A stretch of 54,917 nt of DNA from an uncultured Bacteroidales bacterium (GTDB taxonomy: Bacteria; Bacteroidota; Bacteroidia; Bacteroidales; Muribaculaceae), in contig UQVH01000020.1 of the NCBI GenBank assembly GCA_900544535.1, positions 1 to 54,917 on the forward strand, given 5' to 3'. A program made the translations under genes and the position numbers. The notes beneath the pieces were generated by a model that saw only the letters and a list, made by a program, of their open reading frames with translations, had not been told where the DNA came from and searched no databases. Below are positions 33,102-41,481 of the stretch, piece by piece (position 1 is the first letter of the stretch; each line of letters begins with the position of its first letter).

Positions 33102-35816
33102 ATGAAAAGAGTTTATACTTTTGGAGACGGCAAAGCAGAAGGCAATGCCTCCATGCGCAATCTCCTCGGCGGCAAAGGCGCGAACCTCGCCGAAATGAAC
33201 CTCCTCGGTATGCCGGTGCCTCCCGGTTTCACTATCACTACCGAAGTCTGCACCGAGTACACCCAGTATGGCCGTGACAAGGTTGTCTCGGATCTTACCA
33301 AGGATGTTCAGGCCGCAATAGCTCACGTCGAGCAGCTCACAGGCAAAAAATTCAACGATCCCGAAAATCCCCTTCTCGTATCTGTTCGTTCAGGCGCCCG
33401 CGCATCTATGCCCGGCATGATGGACACAGTCCTCAACCTCGGCATGAACGATGCCACCGTTGAATCTCTCGCCAAGAAGAGCGGCAACGCCCGTTTCGCA
33501 TGGGACAGCTACCGTCGTTTCGTACAGATGTATGGCGACGTGGTGCTCGGCATGAAGCCCAAAAGCAAAGCTGACATCGACCCCTTCGAAGAAATCATGG
33601 ATAAGGTCAAAGAAGAAAAAGGCATCAAGCTTGACACCGAGCTTTCTGTCGAAGATCTTCAGAACCTCGTGAAACTCTTCAAGGCAGCCGTAAAGGAATA
33701 TACCGGCAAAGATTTCCCCAACGACGCATGGGAACAGCTCTGGGGTGGCATCTGCGCTGTATTTGACAGCTGGATGAACGAACGCGCCATCATCTACCGC
33801 CGCATGAACCAGATCCCCGAAGAATGGGGAACCGCCGTCAACGTTCAGGCTATGGTCTACGGCAACATGGGCGACAATTCCGCTACCGGCGTGGCTTTCA
33901 GCCGCGACGCCGCTACCGGTGAAAATATCTTCAACGGCGAATACCTCATCAACGCTCAGGGCGAAGACGTGGTTGCCGGTATCCGCACACCTCAGCAGAT
34001 CACAGTCGAAGGTTCTCGCCGCTGGGCTGCCCTTCAGGGCATCAGCGAAGAAGTCCGCGCCGAAAAATATCCTTCACTCGAAGAATCAATGCCGACCTGC
34101 GCCGCCGAACTTATCGCCATCGCCGGCCGTCTCGAAGACTACTATAAGGACATGCAGGACATGGAGTTCACAATCCAGGACGGCAAGCTCTGGATGCTCC
34201 AGACCCGCAACGGCAAGCGCACAGGTGCAGCTATGGTCAAGATCGCAATGGATCTTCTCCGCGCCGGTGAGATCGACGAAAAGACTGTGCTCCTCCGCAT
34301 GGAACCGCAGAAACTCGACGAACTTCTCCACCCGGTATTTGACAAATCGGCCCTCAAGCGTGCCGAAGTCGTAGCCAAAGGTCTCCCCGCATCTCCGGGC
34401 GCAGCCGCCGGTCAGATCGTGTTCTCGGCTGAAGACGCTGAGGCATGGAGCGAAAAGAAACGCAAAGTCGTTCTCGTCCGCATCGAGACTTCTCCCGAAG
34501 ACCTCCGCGGTATGGCAGTCGCTCAGGGCATCCTCACAATGCGTGGCGGTATGACCTCTCACGCAGCCGTAGTTGCCCGCGGTATGGGTAAATGCTGCGT
34601 GTCAGGTGCAGGTGAAATCCGCGTCGACTACAAGGAAAAGACTGTTGAAATGGGTGGCAAAGTCTACAAGGAAGGTGACTGGATCTCCCTCAACGGTTCG
34701 ACAGGTGAAGTTTACAACGGTCAGGTTCCCACTACCGAACCCGAACTCGGCGGTGACTTCGGTGCAATCATGAACCTCGCTGCCAAATATACAAAGACTC
34801 TTGTCCGCACCAACGCCGACTCACCCCGCGATGCCAAGCAGGCTCGTCACTTCGGCGCACAGGGCATCGGTCTCTGCCGTACAGAACACATGTTCTTCGA
34901 AGGCGACCGTATCAAGGCCGTGCGCGAAATGATCCTCGCTTCTGACGAAGAGGGCCGTCGTGTGGCTCTCGCCAAACTTCTCCCGATGCAGCGCGGCGAC
35001 TTCGAAGGTATCTTCGAAGCTATGGACGGCTACGGTGTGACAATCCGTCTCCTCGATCCCCCGTTGCACGAATTCGTACCTCACCAGACCGCAACTCAGA
35101 AGGTAATGGCCGAAGAAATGGGCATCACCCTCGAAGAAGTCAAGGCTAAGGTCGATTCGCTCGAAGAATTCAACCCGATGCTCGGTCACCGTGGCTGCCG
35201 TCTCGGCATCACCTATCCCGAAATCACCGAGATGCAGACCCGCGCCATCATCGAGGCAGCTCTCGCAGTGAAGGCACGTGGCATCGACGTTCATCCTGAA
35301 ATCATGATTCCTCTGGTAGGATCGCTCAAGGAAATCCAGAACCAGGCCGACGTGATCAACATCACCGCTGCCAAGGTATTCGAAGAAGCAGGTCAGAGCG
35401 TACCTTATAAAGTAGGTACAATGATCGAAGTTCCCCGTGCAGCCCTCGTTGCCAACCAGATCGCAGAGGTTGCCGACTTCTTCTCGTTCGGAACCAACGA
35501 CCTCACCCAGATGACCTTCGGCTTCTCTCGCGACGACGCTCCCAAGTTCCTCAAATTCTACAAGGAACACGGCATCATCAAGACCGATCCCTTCGAAGTT
35601 CTCGACCAGGAAGGTGTAGGCCAGCTCGTGAAGATGGGTGTTGAAAAGGGACGCGCCACCAAGCCCGAACTCAAAGTAGGTATCTGCGGCGAGCACGGCG
35701 GCGAACCCTCATCTGTCAAGTTCTGCGCAAAACTCGGCATGAACTACGTCAGCTGCTCACCCTATCGCGTGCCCATCGCCCGCGTAGCCGCGGCGCAGGC
35801 TGCCATCGAAGAGTAA
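33102..35816 (+). CDS. ppdK: Pyruvate, phosphate dikinase
   Basis: PPDK interconverts pyruvate, ATP and phosphate with PEP, AMP and PPi, and can run either way in glycolysis or gluconeogenesis. The 904-aa protein has the N-terminal ATP-grasp domain (LGGKGANLAEM and VSVRSGARASMPGMMDTVLN), the phosphohistidine swivel domain with His487 in GGMTSHAAVVARGMGK, and the C-terminal PEP/pyruvate barrel with RLLDPPLHEF, GTNDLTQMTFGFSRDD, and Cys885 near the end (YVSCSPYRVP). Codon choice is strongly biased (for example CTC and GAA), fitting a highly expressed gene. It is flanked by its own promoter and a perfect terminator. Confidence 0.97.
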   Translation: MKRVYTFGDGKAEGNASMRNLLGGKGANLAEMNLLGMPVPPGFTITTEVCTEYTQYGRDKVVSDLTKDVQAAIAHVEQLTGKKFNDPENPLLVSVRSGARASMPGMMDTVLNLGMNDATVESLAKKSGNARFAWDSYRRFVQMYGDVVLGMKPKSKADIDPFEEIMDKVKEEKGIKLDTELSVEDLQNLVKLFKAAVKEYTGKDFPNDAWEQLWGGICAVFDSWMNERAIIYRRMNQIPEEWGTAVNVQAMVYGNMGDNSATGVAFSRDAATGENIFNGEYLINAQGEDVVAGIRTPQQITVEGSRRWAALQGISEEVRAEKYPSLEESMPTCAAELIAIAGRLEDYYKDMQDMEFTIQDGKLWMLQTRNGKRTGAAMVKIAMDLLRAGEIDEKTVLLRMEPQKLDELLHPVFDKSALKRAEVVAKGLPASPGAAAGQIVFSAEDAEAWSEKKRKVVLVRIETSPEDLRGMAVAQGILTMRGGMTSHAAVVARGMGKCCVSGAGEIRVDYKEKTVEMGGKVYKEGDWISLNGSTGEVYNGQVPTTEPELGGDFGAIMNLAAKYTKTLVRTNADSPRDAKQARHFGAQGIGLCRTEHMFFEGDRIKAVREMILASDEEGRRVALAKLLPMQRGDFEGIFEAMDGYGVTIRLLDPPLHEFVPHQTATQKVMAEEMGITLEEVKAKVDSLEEFNPMLGHRGCRLGITYPEITEMQTRAIIEAALAVKARGIDVHPEIMIPLVGSLKEIQNQADVINITAAKVFEEAGQSVPYKVGTMIEVPRAALVANQIAEVADFFSFGTNDLTQMTFGFSRDDAPKFLKFYKEHGIIKTDPFEVLDQEGVGQLVKMGVEKGRATKPELKVGICGEHGGEPSSVKFCAKLGMNYVSCSPYRVPIARVAAAQAAIEE

Positions 35817-35832
35817 ACAAATTCCACAAGTT

Positions 35833-35875
35833 AAAGAGACGTTGACACGTCAGCGTGTCAACGTCTCTTTTCTTT
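35833..35875 (+). terminator. Terminator after ppdK
   Basis: AAAGAGACGTTGACACG (35833-35849) pairs perfectly with CGTGTCAACGTCTCTTT (35854-35870) around a four-base loop, followed by a T-rich stretch. The next start codon is only 17 bases after the stem, with no TAnnTTTG box in between. Confidence 0.9.
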
Positions 35876-35886
35876 ACATATTATTT

Positions 35887-36150
35887 ATGGAAGAAAAAAT
35901 TGACAAGCACACTGGAGAAACATGGATTCATCTGAGCGACGACGAAGTAAAATTCGGGTTTCTTTCTCAATGTATTGAAGGGGTGGCTAATGCAGAGAAC
36001 AGCAATTATATAGAGATGTTGAATCGTATGGAGAAAGCTGATATGACCGAAGGTTATATCCTTGCTTGCTATGATACTCTTCATACTGAAAGTTGGGAAT
36101 TAATCATTTCCGATCTTAGAAAATTATTACATAAACGAGAATCTCATTAA
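35887..36150 (+). CDS. DUF3791-like small protein (87 aa)
   Basis: The ATG at 35887 gives an 87-aa helical protein with the pattern FLSQCIEGVANA, then GYILACYDTLHTESWELIISDL, which matches the Cys-Ile-Glu...YDxLHT...DL layout of DUF3791. Such proteins are often encoded next to DUF3990 proteins in gut Bacteroidales and Firmicutes. It is the first gene of a three-gene cassette with gaps of 11 bases and a four-base overlap. Base composition is noticeably more AT-rich than that of ppdK or the TetR gene. An antitoxin or partner role for the DUF3990 protein is inference. No promoter box lies between the ppdK terminator and the start. Confidence 0.75.
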   Translation: MEEKIDKHTGETWIHLSDDEVKFGFLSQCIEGVANAENSNYIEMLNRMEKADMTEGYILACYDTLHTESWELIISDLRKLLHKRESH

Positions 36151-36161
36151 TAATTGTTGAT

Positions 36162-36665
36162 ATGTATGATGTTTTGACCGTGTACCACGGTGGAACCGAA
36201 GAAATTATAACTCCAAAAGTTAATGCGGGAAGACCGAATCTTGATTTCGGACCAGGCTTCTACGTGACGGATATTTTTTCACAAGCAAAAGATTGGGCTA
36301 TTAAGATTGGAAAAGAACGAGAGCTTCCTCCCATTGTAAACACTTATCACCTTAAACAGCGGAATCTGCTCTCTGAATATCGAGCCTTGATTTTTAAAAC
36401 ATACAATCAAAATTGGCTTGAGTTTATAACTCAAAGCAGACTTGGGAATCAACCTTGTAGGGATTATGACTACGTCGAAGGTGGTGTTGCTGACGACCGT
36501 GTTGTGAATACGGTCCGTCTTTATATGGCCGGATTCATTTCTGCTGAAGAAGCTCTTAACAGATTACAGTACTTCAAACCTACAAATCAAATTTGTCTGC
36601 TTGACCAACAGATGAGCGACAAATATCTTTCATTTGTAGAATCTAAAATAATCGAAAGTATATGA
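36162..36665 (+). CDS. DUF3990 protein, ADP-ribosyltransferase-like
   Basis: The 167-aa protein opens with VLTVYHGG (His9), then LDFGPGFYVTDIFSQAKDWA, then a C-terminal core with YVEGGVADDRVVNTVRLYMAG and NQICLLDQ. These are the DUF3990 landmarks. The YHG and FGxGFYxT pieces resemble the NAD-binding core of ADP-ribosyltransferases, and I recall the family being grouped near them. No signal peptide or membrane segment is seen. Placed between two DUF3791-like genes, it may be the active toxin or effector of a toxin-antitoxin or phage-defence unit. Activity and substrate are unknown. Confidence 0.8.
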   Translation: MYDVLTVYHGGTEEIITPKVNAGRPNLDFGPGFYVTDIFSQAKDWAIKIGKERELPPIVNTYHLKQRNLLSEYRALIFKTYNQNWLEFITQSRLGNQPCRDYDYVEGGVADDRVVNTVRLYMAGFISAEEALNRLQYFKPTNQICLLDQQMSDKYLSFVESKIIESI

Positions 36666-36883
36666 GTGAAAAAGACAAAATATTACATCAAATTCTGACT
36701 GCGTCACAGACGGGGACTATTGTATGTAGAATAGCAAAACTGCTCGGCATACCGACCTACGAGGCTTTTGTCCGCTTTTTCAGAAGCAAGACCTATGCTA
36801 AATTCCGCACTCCCGGCTCTATCATGAGTATGCTTGGTGATCCGGCAATAGTACAAGAATTCATAGCCGAACAAACACACTGA
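36662..36883 (+). CDS. Second small DUF3791-like protein (73 aa)
   Basis: This 73-aa helical protein starts on an ATGA overlap with the DUF3990 gene. Its pattern ILTASQTGTIVCRIAKLLGI, YEAFVRFFRSKTYAKF and ending IVQEFIAEQTH looks like a relative of DUF3791, or of the short helical proteins that often accompany DUF3990, though lacking the YDxLHT motif. Four-base overlap means tight coupling with the DUF3990 product. A third component that tunes or neutralises the enzyme is possible but not shown. Confidence 0.65.
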   Translation: MSEKDKILHQILTASQTGTIVCRIAKLLGIPTYEAFVRFFRSKTYAKFRTPGSIMSMLGDPAIVQEFIAEQTH

Positions 36884-36938
36884 TATTTTAGGCAATTTCA
36901 ACCTGACTTTCATTCTTTCATAATTTTCTACATTATTC

Positions 36939-36970
36939 TTTGGATCATAATAAATAATACTCTATTTTTG
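36939..36970 (+). promoter_or_regulatory. Promoter of the TetR/efflux operon
   Basis: TTTG (36939-36942), a 20-base spacer and TATTTTTG (36963-36970) match the Bacteroidota pattern. The leader contains AACAAAA (36975-36981) and a later TTTTTGTT before the ATG at 37013, an imperfect inverted repeat that could be a site for the encoded TetR protein. Confidence 0.65.
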
Positions 36971-37012
36971 CATTAACAAAATTGTTAGTCAATATTGATA
37001 GATATTTTTGTT

Positions 37013-37639
37013 ATGCCTAAAGACAATCAGACGCAAGACACAGAAACAAGAATCCTTGAAGCGGCCGAACGGGAATTCCTTACTAAGGGATTTGCCGGTG
37101 CAAGAACCACATCCATCGCGGAGGCGGCCGGGGTGACGCATGCCATGTTTCACTACTATTTCCGCACGAAAGAAAAGCTGTTCGACAGAATAATCACTGA
37201 GAAAATCTCCCTGCTGAAAAAAGTTTTGCTGGAATCAATCAGCGATGCAGATATGCCGCTTGAAGACAAAATACGCAATGCCATTGAGCGACATCTCGAT
37301 TTCATAGCAGCCAATCCGGACCTCCCCCGCTTTCTTGTCGGGGAAGTGTTCAACTCCCCTGCCCGCACAGCTATACTTTTAGACAAAATAAAAGCCTATG
37401 CCCCTGCTATGTTGGCTGAATTGCAGCGTCAGATCGACGATGCAGCTTCAAAAGGAATATTCCGCCATGTCGACGCGCGAATGCTCATAATCGACATTAC
37501 ATCGCTCAACATTTTCTCATTCATGGTCTCTCCGTTGATCAACGCCGTACTTGGAGGCTATGCGGTTGGCTCGAAAGCATTTGTCGAACAGCGAAAAAAA
37601 GAGAATTTCGAAACCATCATGCGAAAACTTAAACCTTGA
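37013..37639 (+). CDS. TetR-family transcriptional regulator
   Basis: Starting at the ATG at 37013 the protein has 208 residues. The N-terminal DNA-binding domain contains ILEAAEREFLTKGFAGARTT and IAEAAGVTHAMFHYYFRTKEKLF, the TetR helix-turn-helix. The C-terminal region is the helical ligand domain. An upstream in-frame ATA/ATG at 36995 would lengthen it by six residues without family likeness. It is the first gene of the exporter operon, four bases before the TolC-like gene, so it probably represses its own operon until an exported compound binds. Confidence 0.92.
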   Translation: MPKDNQTQDTETRILEAAEREFLTKGFAGARTTSIAEAAGVTHAMFHYYFRTKEKLFDRIITEKISLLKKVLLESISDADMPLEDKIRNAIERHLDFIAANPDLPRFLVGEVFNSPARTAILLDKIKAYAPAMLAELQRQIDDAASKGIFRHVDARMLIIDITSLNIFSFMVSPLINAVLGGYAVGSKAFVEQRKKENFETIMRKLKP

Positions 37640-37643
37640 TTAT

Positions 37644-38927
37644 ATGAGAAAACACTTCGCTATACTTCTCTTTACGGTGATTTCTACGATCTGCTGTCAT
37701 GCCGAGATCACCATGAGCCAATGCGTCGACAAAGCACTGGCCAACTATCCTCTCATCAAAAAATATGATCTGATCGCATCAACATGCAATATCGAACTAT
37801 CTGACATCAACAAAAGCTGGCTTCCACGCATAAGCACTTATGCTCAGGGCACAGTACAGAATGTCGTCCCGTCATTTCCCAAAACATTATCAGGTGTGCT
37901 GGACCAAATGGGGCAACCGATGGACGGATTAAGCAAATTTCAATATAAAGTCGGTGTTGACGTTTCGCAGACCATTTGGGACGGCGGCATTTCGAAGGCT
38001 CAGCGTGAAATGAAACGGGCCTCAGCTCAAACGCAAAAAGACGCTCTTGACGTGGAACTTTATGCGGTCCGGCAGAGAGTCGAAAATCTTTATTTCGCCA
38101 TTCTGCTGACGCAGGAACAGATTGAGCAAAACAACAATACGGCAACTTTAATCCGAAGCAACTTAGAAAAACTTCGTTCGATGTTTGCCAACGGCGCGGC
38201 CATGCAGAGCGATGTAAACATGGTCGAAGCCCAGTTGCTTGGCCTTGAACAGAATATCACCGAGGCCCGGAGCGCGCTCAAAGGCTACCGCCGTGTCCTC
38301 GAACTTTTCATCGGAGAAAGTCTGCACGGCGAGAAGCTCGTGAGACCCGACGTAGTGCTTCCGTCTGAAACAGAATCTAATCGGCCTGAACTCCGGCTGT
38401 TTGAAAGCCGACTTGCCGCCACTAAAGTGGCGCAACGGCTGTCAGACACCTCACTTATGCCCAAAATCGGACTATTCGCACAAGCTTATTACGGATATCC
38501 GGGCTTCGACTATTTCAAGAGCATGCTCAACCGCGACCTGTCATTCAACATATTGGCAGGAATAAAAATCAATTGGAATATTGACTCATTTTACACCCGA
38601 AAAAACGTTGCACGTAAAACAACTGTCGAAAGGGAAAATATTTTAGCTGAAAAGGACACATTTCTGTTTAATTCCGACATGCAGACCGCCTCACAGAAAG
38701 AAACCATCGACGGCCTACGCGAGGTAATGGCCAATGATGCGCGGATAATATCGCTGCGTACAAGCGTCAGAGAAGCGGCTGAATCTCAACTTAGAAACGG
38801 GATTATCGACACAACGACATTACTGACAAAGATAACCGACGAAAATCAGGCGAAACTCACCGCTCAATTCCATGACATTCAGCTACTCCAGGAAATAACC
38901 AATCTCAAATACACGCTCAACAGATGA
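37644..38927 (+). CDS. TolC-family outer membrane efflux protein
   Basis: The ATG at 37644 gives 427 residues with a signal peptide (MRKHFAILLFTVISTICCHA). Two long helical halves follow, each with the outer membrane efflux protein pattern (CVDKALANYPLIKKYD near the start; NGAAMQSDVNMVEAQLLGLE in the middle; a second repeat in the C-terminal half). TolC-type proteins form the outer membrane duct of tripartite pumps. The open frame upstream belongs to the TetR gene region. It overlaps the HlyD-like gene by four bases (ATGA). Confidence 0.9.
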   Translation: MRKHFAILLFTVISTICCHAEITMSQCVDKALANYPLIKKYDLIASTCNIELSDINKSWLPRISTYAQGTVQNVVPSFPKTLSGVLDQMGQPMDGLSKFQYKVGVDVSQTIWDGGISKAQREMKRASAQTQKDALDVELYAVRQRVENLYFAILLTQEQIEQNNNTATLIRSNLEKLRSMFANGAAMQSDVNMVEAQLLGLEQNITEARSALKGYRRVLELFIGESLHGEKLVRPDVVLPSETESNRPELRLFESRLAATKVAQRLSDTSLMPKIGLFAQAYYGYPGFDYFKSMLNRDLSFNILAGIKINWNIDSFYTRKNVARKTTVERENILAEKDTFLFNSDMQTASQKETIDGLREVMANDARIISLRTSVREAAESQLRNGIIDTTTLLTKITDENQAKLTAQFHDIQLLQEITNLKYTLNR

Positions 38928-39811
38928 AAAAGATTTTATATATCGCAGTAGCGGCATTTCTTGCGACCGCCTGCAACCGGGCGCCCGGCTATGATGCGAC
39001 AGGCATTTTCGAGGCCACCACCGTAACCGTTTCCGCCGAAACCGCCGGGAAAATTCTCTCGATGAACATCTTAGAGGGCGACAGCGTCAAGGCCGGAGAA
39101 ACCATCGCCGTCGTCGACACGACCTTGCTCGTATTGCAGCAAAAACAGCTCGGCAGCCAAAAACAGTCGGTTGAAAATTCGTCGCCCGACATTGCCGCCC
39201 AGGCCGCCTCGCTCCGCACTCAGATAAGCCATCAGAAACACGAATGCGAACGCCTCGGCCGTCTGCTCGCCGACGGCGCCACGACCCAAAAGCAATTCGA
39301 CGACGCCCAGGCCCATCTCACCATGCTCCACGGTCAGCTCGATGCCCTCCTCTCCTCTCTTTCAAACAGCCGCAGTTCCATATCCGACAATGCCGTCGCC
39401 CTGCAATATCAGAAAGAACAGCTGGAGGAACAAATCGCCAAAAGCATCATCGCCTCCCCTCTGACCGGAACAGTCCTCGTCAAGTATGCCGAACCGGGAG
39501 AATATGCCATGCCCGGCCGACAGATTTGCAAGATTGCCAACCTCAACGACATCTATCTGCGCAGCTACTTCACCGCCTCGCAACTTGCCGATCTCCGTAT
39601 CGGACAGAAAGTAACCGTCATCTCCGATTTTGGCGGCGACAAACAGTTTGAATATCCGGGAACAATCACATGGATTGCCGAAGAAAGTGAATTCACTCCC
39701 AAATCAATCCAGACGAAAGATACCAGAGCCAATCTCGTCTATGCCGTGAAAGTCGCTGTGAAAAATGACGGAAGACTCAAATTAGGACAATACGGAGAAG
39801 TCCGCCTATGA
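38924..39811 (+). CDS. HlyD/YbhG-like periplasmic adaptor lipoprotein
   Basis: This 295-aa membrane fusion protein has a lipoprotein signal ending LATAC (Cys17), a biotinyl-lipoyl-like segment (VSAETAGKILSMNILEGDSV), a coiled-coil hairpin (about residues 70-165), the second lipoyl half (IIASPLTGTVLVKYAEPGEY) and a beta-barrel. It connects the inner membrane ABC transporter to the TolC-like duct. Four-base overlaps on both sides join it to the tolC-like and first ATPase genes. The nearest known layout is E. coli YbhG with YbhFSR. Confidence 0.9.
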   Translation: MKKILYIAVAAFLATACNRAPGYDATGIFEATTVTVSAETAGKILSMNILEGDSVKAGETIAVVDTTLLVLQQKQLGSQKQSVENSSPDIAAQAASLRTQISHQKHECERLGRLLADGATTQKQFDDAQAHLTMLHGQLDALLSSLSNSRSSISDNAVALQYQKEQLEEQIAKSIIASPLTGTVLVKYAEPGEYAMPGRQICKIANLNDIYLRSYFTASQLADLRIGQKVTVISDFGGDKQFEYPGTITWIAEESEFTPKSIQTKDTRANLVYAVKVAVKNDGRLKLGQYGEVRL

Positions 39812-40722
39812 AACCCGCTGTCGAAATAACGGACCTGACCAAATGCTATGGCCGGCTTTGCGCTCTCGACCGCGTAAGTTTCAATGTGGAACACGGCGAA
39901 CTGTTCGGTCTTATCGGGCCTGACGGGGCAGGCAAAAGTTCGCTATATAAGATCCTTGCCACACTCTCGCAACCGGATAGCGGAACCGCAACAGTCTGCG
40001 GTCTTGACACGGTTCGGAACTACAAACAGTTACGCACACGTATCGGTTACATGCCTGAAAAATTTTCGCTTTATCAGGACATGACCGTCTCGGAAAATCT
40101 CAACTTCTTTGCCTCTCTCTTCGGTGTGACGGTCCGTGAAAGCTACAATCTCATAGCCCCTATATTCAGTCAGCTTGAAAAGTTCCCCGACCGCCGGGCC
40201 GGAGCACTGTCCGGAGGTATGAAACAGAAGCTCGCACTTAGCTGTGCTCTGATACACCGTCCTGAAATTCTGTTGCTCGACGAACCTACGACCGGGGTTG
40301 ACGCTGTGTCGAGAAGCGAATTCTGGGACATGCTTTCCGAACTACGGGGAAAAGGGATAACAATACTTGTCTCCACATCTTATATGGATGAAGCAACCCG
40401 GTGCGAGCGAATAGCAATGATCGACAAGGGCCATATCCTTGCCGTCGACTCACCGCAGGCCCTCATCCGCAATCTTGACGAGCATCTTTACAATGCAGTG
40501 GCCGGAGACATGTTCGGATTGCTCACCCGCCTGAGGACATTCCCGGAGGTTATCGACTGCTACACTTTCGGAGCGACACTCCACTTGGTCGGAGCCGACA
40601 GTTTCTCCGTCGGAAACGCCCTTGAGACTCTCCGGCGGTCCGGACTGACCGATGTGCAAATTTATCCGGCAACCGGCACAATCGAAGACCTTTTCATTAA
40701 ACAAATTCGCGATGGGAAATAA
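39808..40722 (+). CDS. ABC transporter ATPase, YbhF N-half-like
   Basis: The 304-aa ATP-binding protein has Walker A GPDGAGKSS (37-45), the ABC signature LSGGMKQKLAL, Walker B LLLDEPTTGVD, and a C-terminal extension of about 80 residues. The Asp in GPDG instead of the usual Asn is typical of the first half of YbhF-type double ATPases. In E. coli both ATPase halves are one protein; here they are separate, overlapping genes (11 bases). It should power export through the two permeases downstream. Confidence 0.92.
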   Translation: MKPAVEITDLTKCYGRLCALDRVSFNVEHGELFGLIGPDGAGKSSLYKILATLSQPDSGTATVCGLDTVRNYKQLRTRIGYMPEKFSLYQDMTVSENLNFFASLFGVTVRESYNLIAPIFSQLEKFPDRRAGALSGGMKQKLALSCALIHRPEILLLDEPTTGVDAVSRSEFWDMLSELRGKGITILVSTSYMDEATRCERIAMIDKGHILAVDSPQALIRNLDEHLYNAVAGDMFGLLTRLRTFPEVIDCYTFGATLHLVGADSFSVGNALETLRRSGLTDVQIYPATGTIEDLFIKQIRDGK

Positions 40723-41458
40723 CGACCTTGCAATATCAGTCAGCGGTCTGACCAAACGGTTCGGGACATTTACTGCCGTTGACCATATCACCTTCGATGT
40801 GCGCAAAGGAGAGATTTTCGGATTTCTTGGCGCCAACGGAGCCGGTAAAACCACCGCCATGCGAATGCTCTGCGGTCTCAGTATACCGACATCAGGACAT
40901 GGTATGGTAGCCGGCTTCGACATCACCACCCAATCGGAAGAGGTGAAACGCCATATCGGCTATATGAGTCAAAAATTTTCTCTTTACGGCGATCTGACGG
41001 TAAAAGAAAATCTCCGCTTGTTCTCGTCGATCTACGGAATGGACAATACTGCATTCACGGCGGTTTCCGAACGGCTGTTCTCCGAACTTGGAATGGCAGA
41101 AATGCAGAATACCTTGGTAAAAGATATTCCCGTGGGCTGGAAACAGAAACTTGCGTTCGCATCAGCCACCATGCACTCACCCGAAGTCGTATTTCTCGAT
41201 GAGCCGACAGGCGGAGTCGATCCTGTTACCCGGCGCAAGTTCTGGGAACTGATTTATAAAGCATCATCCGAAGGAATGACGATTTTCGTCACTACACATT
41301 ATCTTGATGAAGCGGAATATTGCAACCGGATTTCCATAATGGTCGACGGACGCATCAGCGCTTTGAACTCCCCGGCGGCTCTCAAACAGAAATACAATGC
41401 CGCAAGCATCGATGAAGTATTCCGGATCGTTGCAAAAGATGCACAACGATCAGACTGA
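40712..41458 (+). CDS. ABC transporter ATPase, YbhF C-half-like
   Basis: The ATG at 40712, inside the end of the previous gene, gives 248 residues with Walker A GANGAGKTT (40-48) and Walker B VFLDEPTGGVDP. The signature motif is degenerate (IPVGWKQKLA in place of LSGGQ), as in the second half of YbhF. With the first ATPase it likely makes a heterodimer with one or two competent nucleotide sites. The open frame to 40652 overlaps the previous gene deeply and is not used. Confidence 0.92.
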   Translation: MGNNDLAISVSGLTKRFGTFTAVDHITFDVRKGEIFGFLGANGAGKTTAMRMLCGLSIPTSGHGMVAGFDITTQSEEVKRHIGYMSQKFSLYGDLTVKENLRLFSSIYGMDNTAFTAVSERLFSELGMAEMQNTLVKDIPVGWKQKLAFASATMHSPEVVFLDEPTGGVDPVTRRKFWELIYKASSEGMTIFVTTHYLDEAEYCNRISIMVDGRISALNSPAALKQKYNAASIDEVFRIVAKDAQRSD

Positions 41459-41481
41459 ACACCCTTTAACAGTCATCACCT

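Noticed and set aside
34821..35696. 291-codon minus-strand frame opposite ppdK
   Set aside because: Mirror frame caused by biased codons of ppdK; no start signals or motifs.
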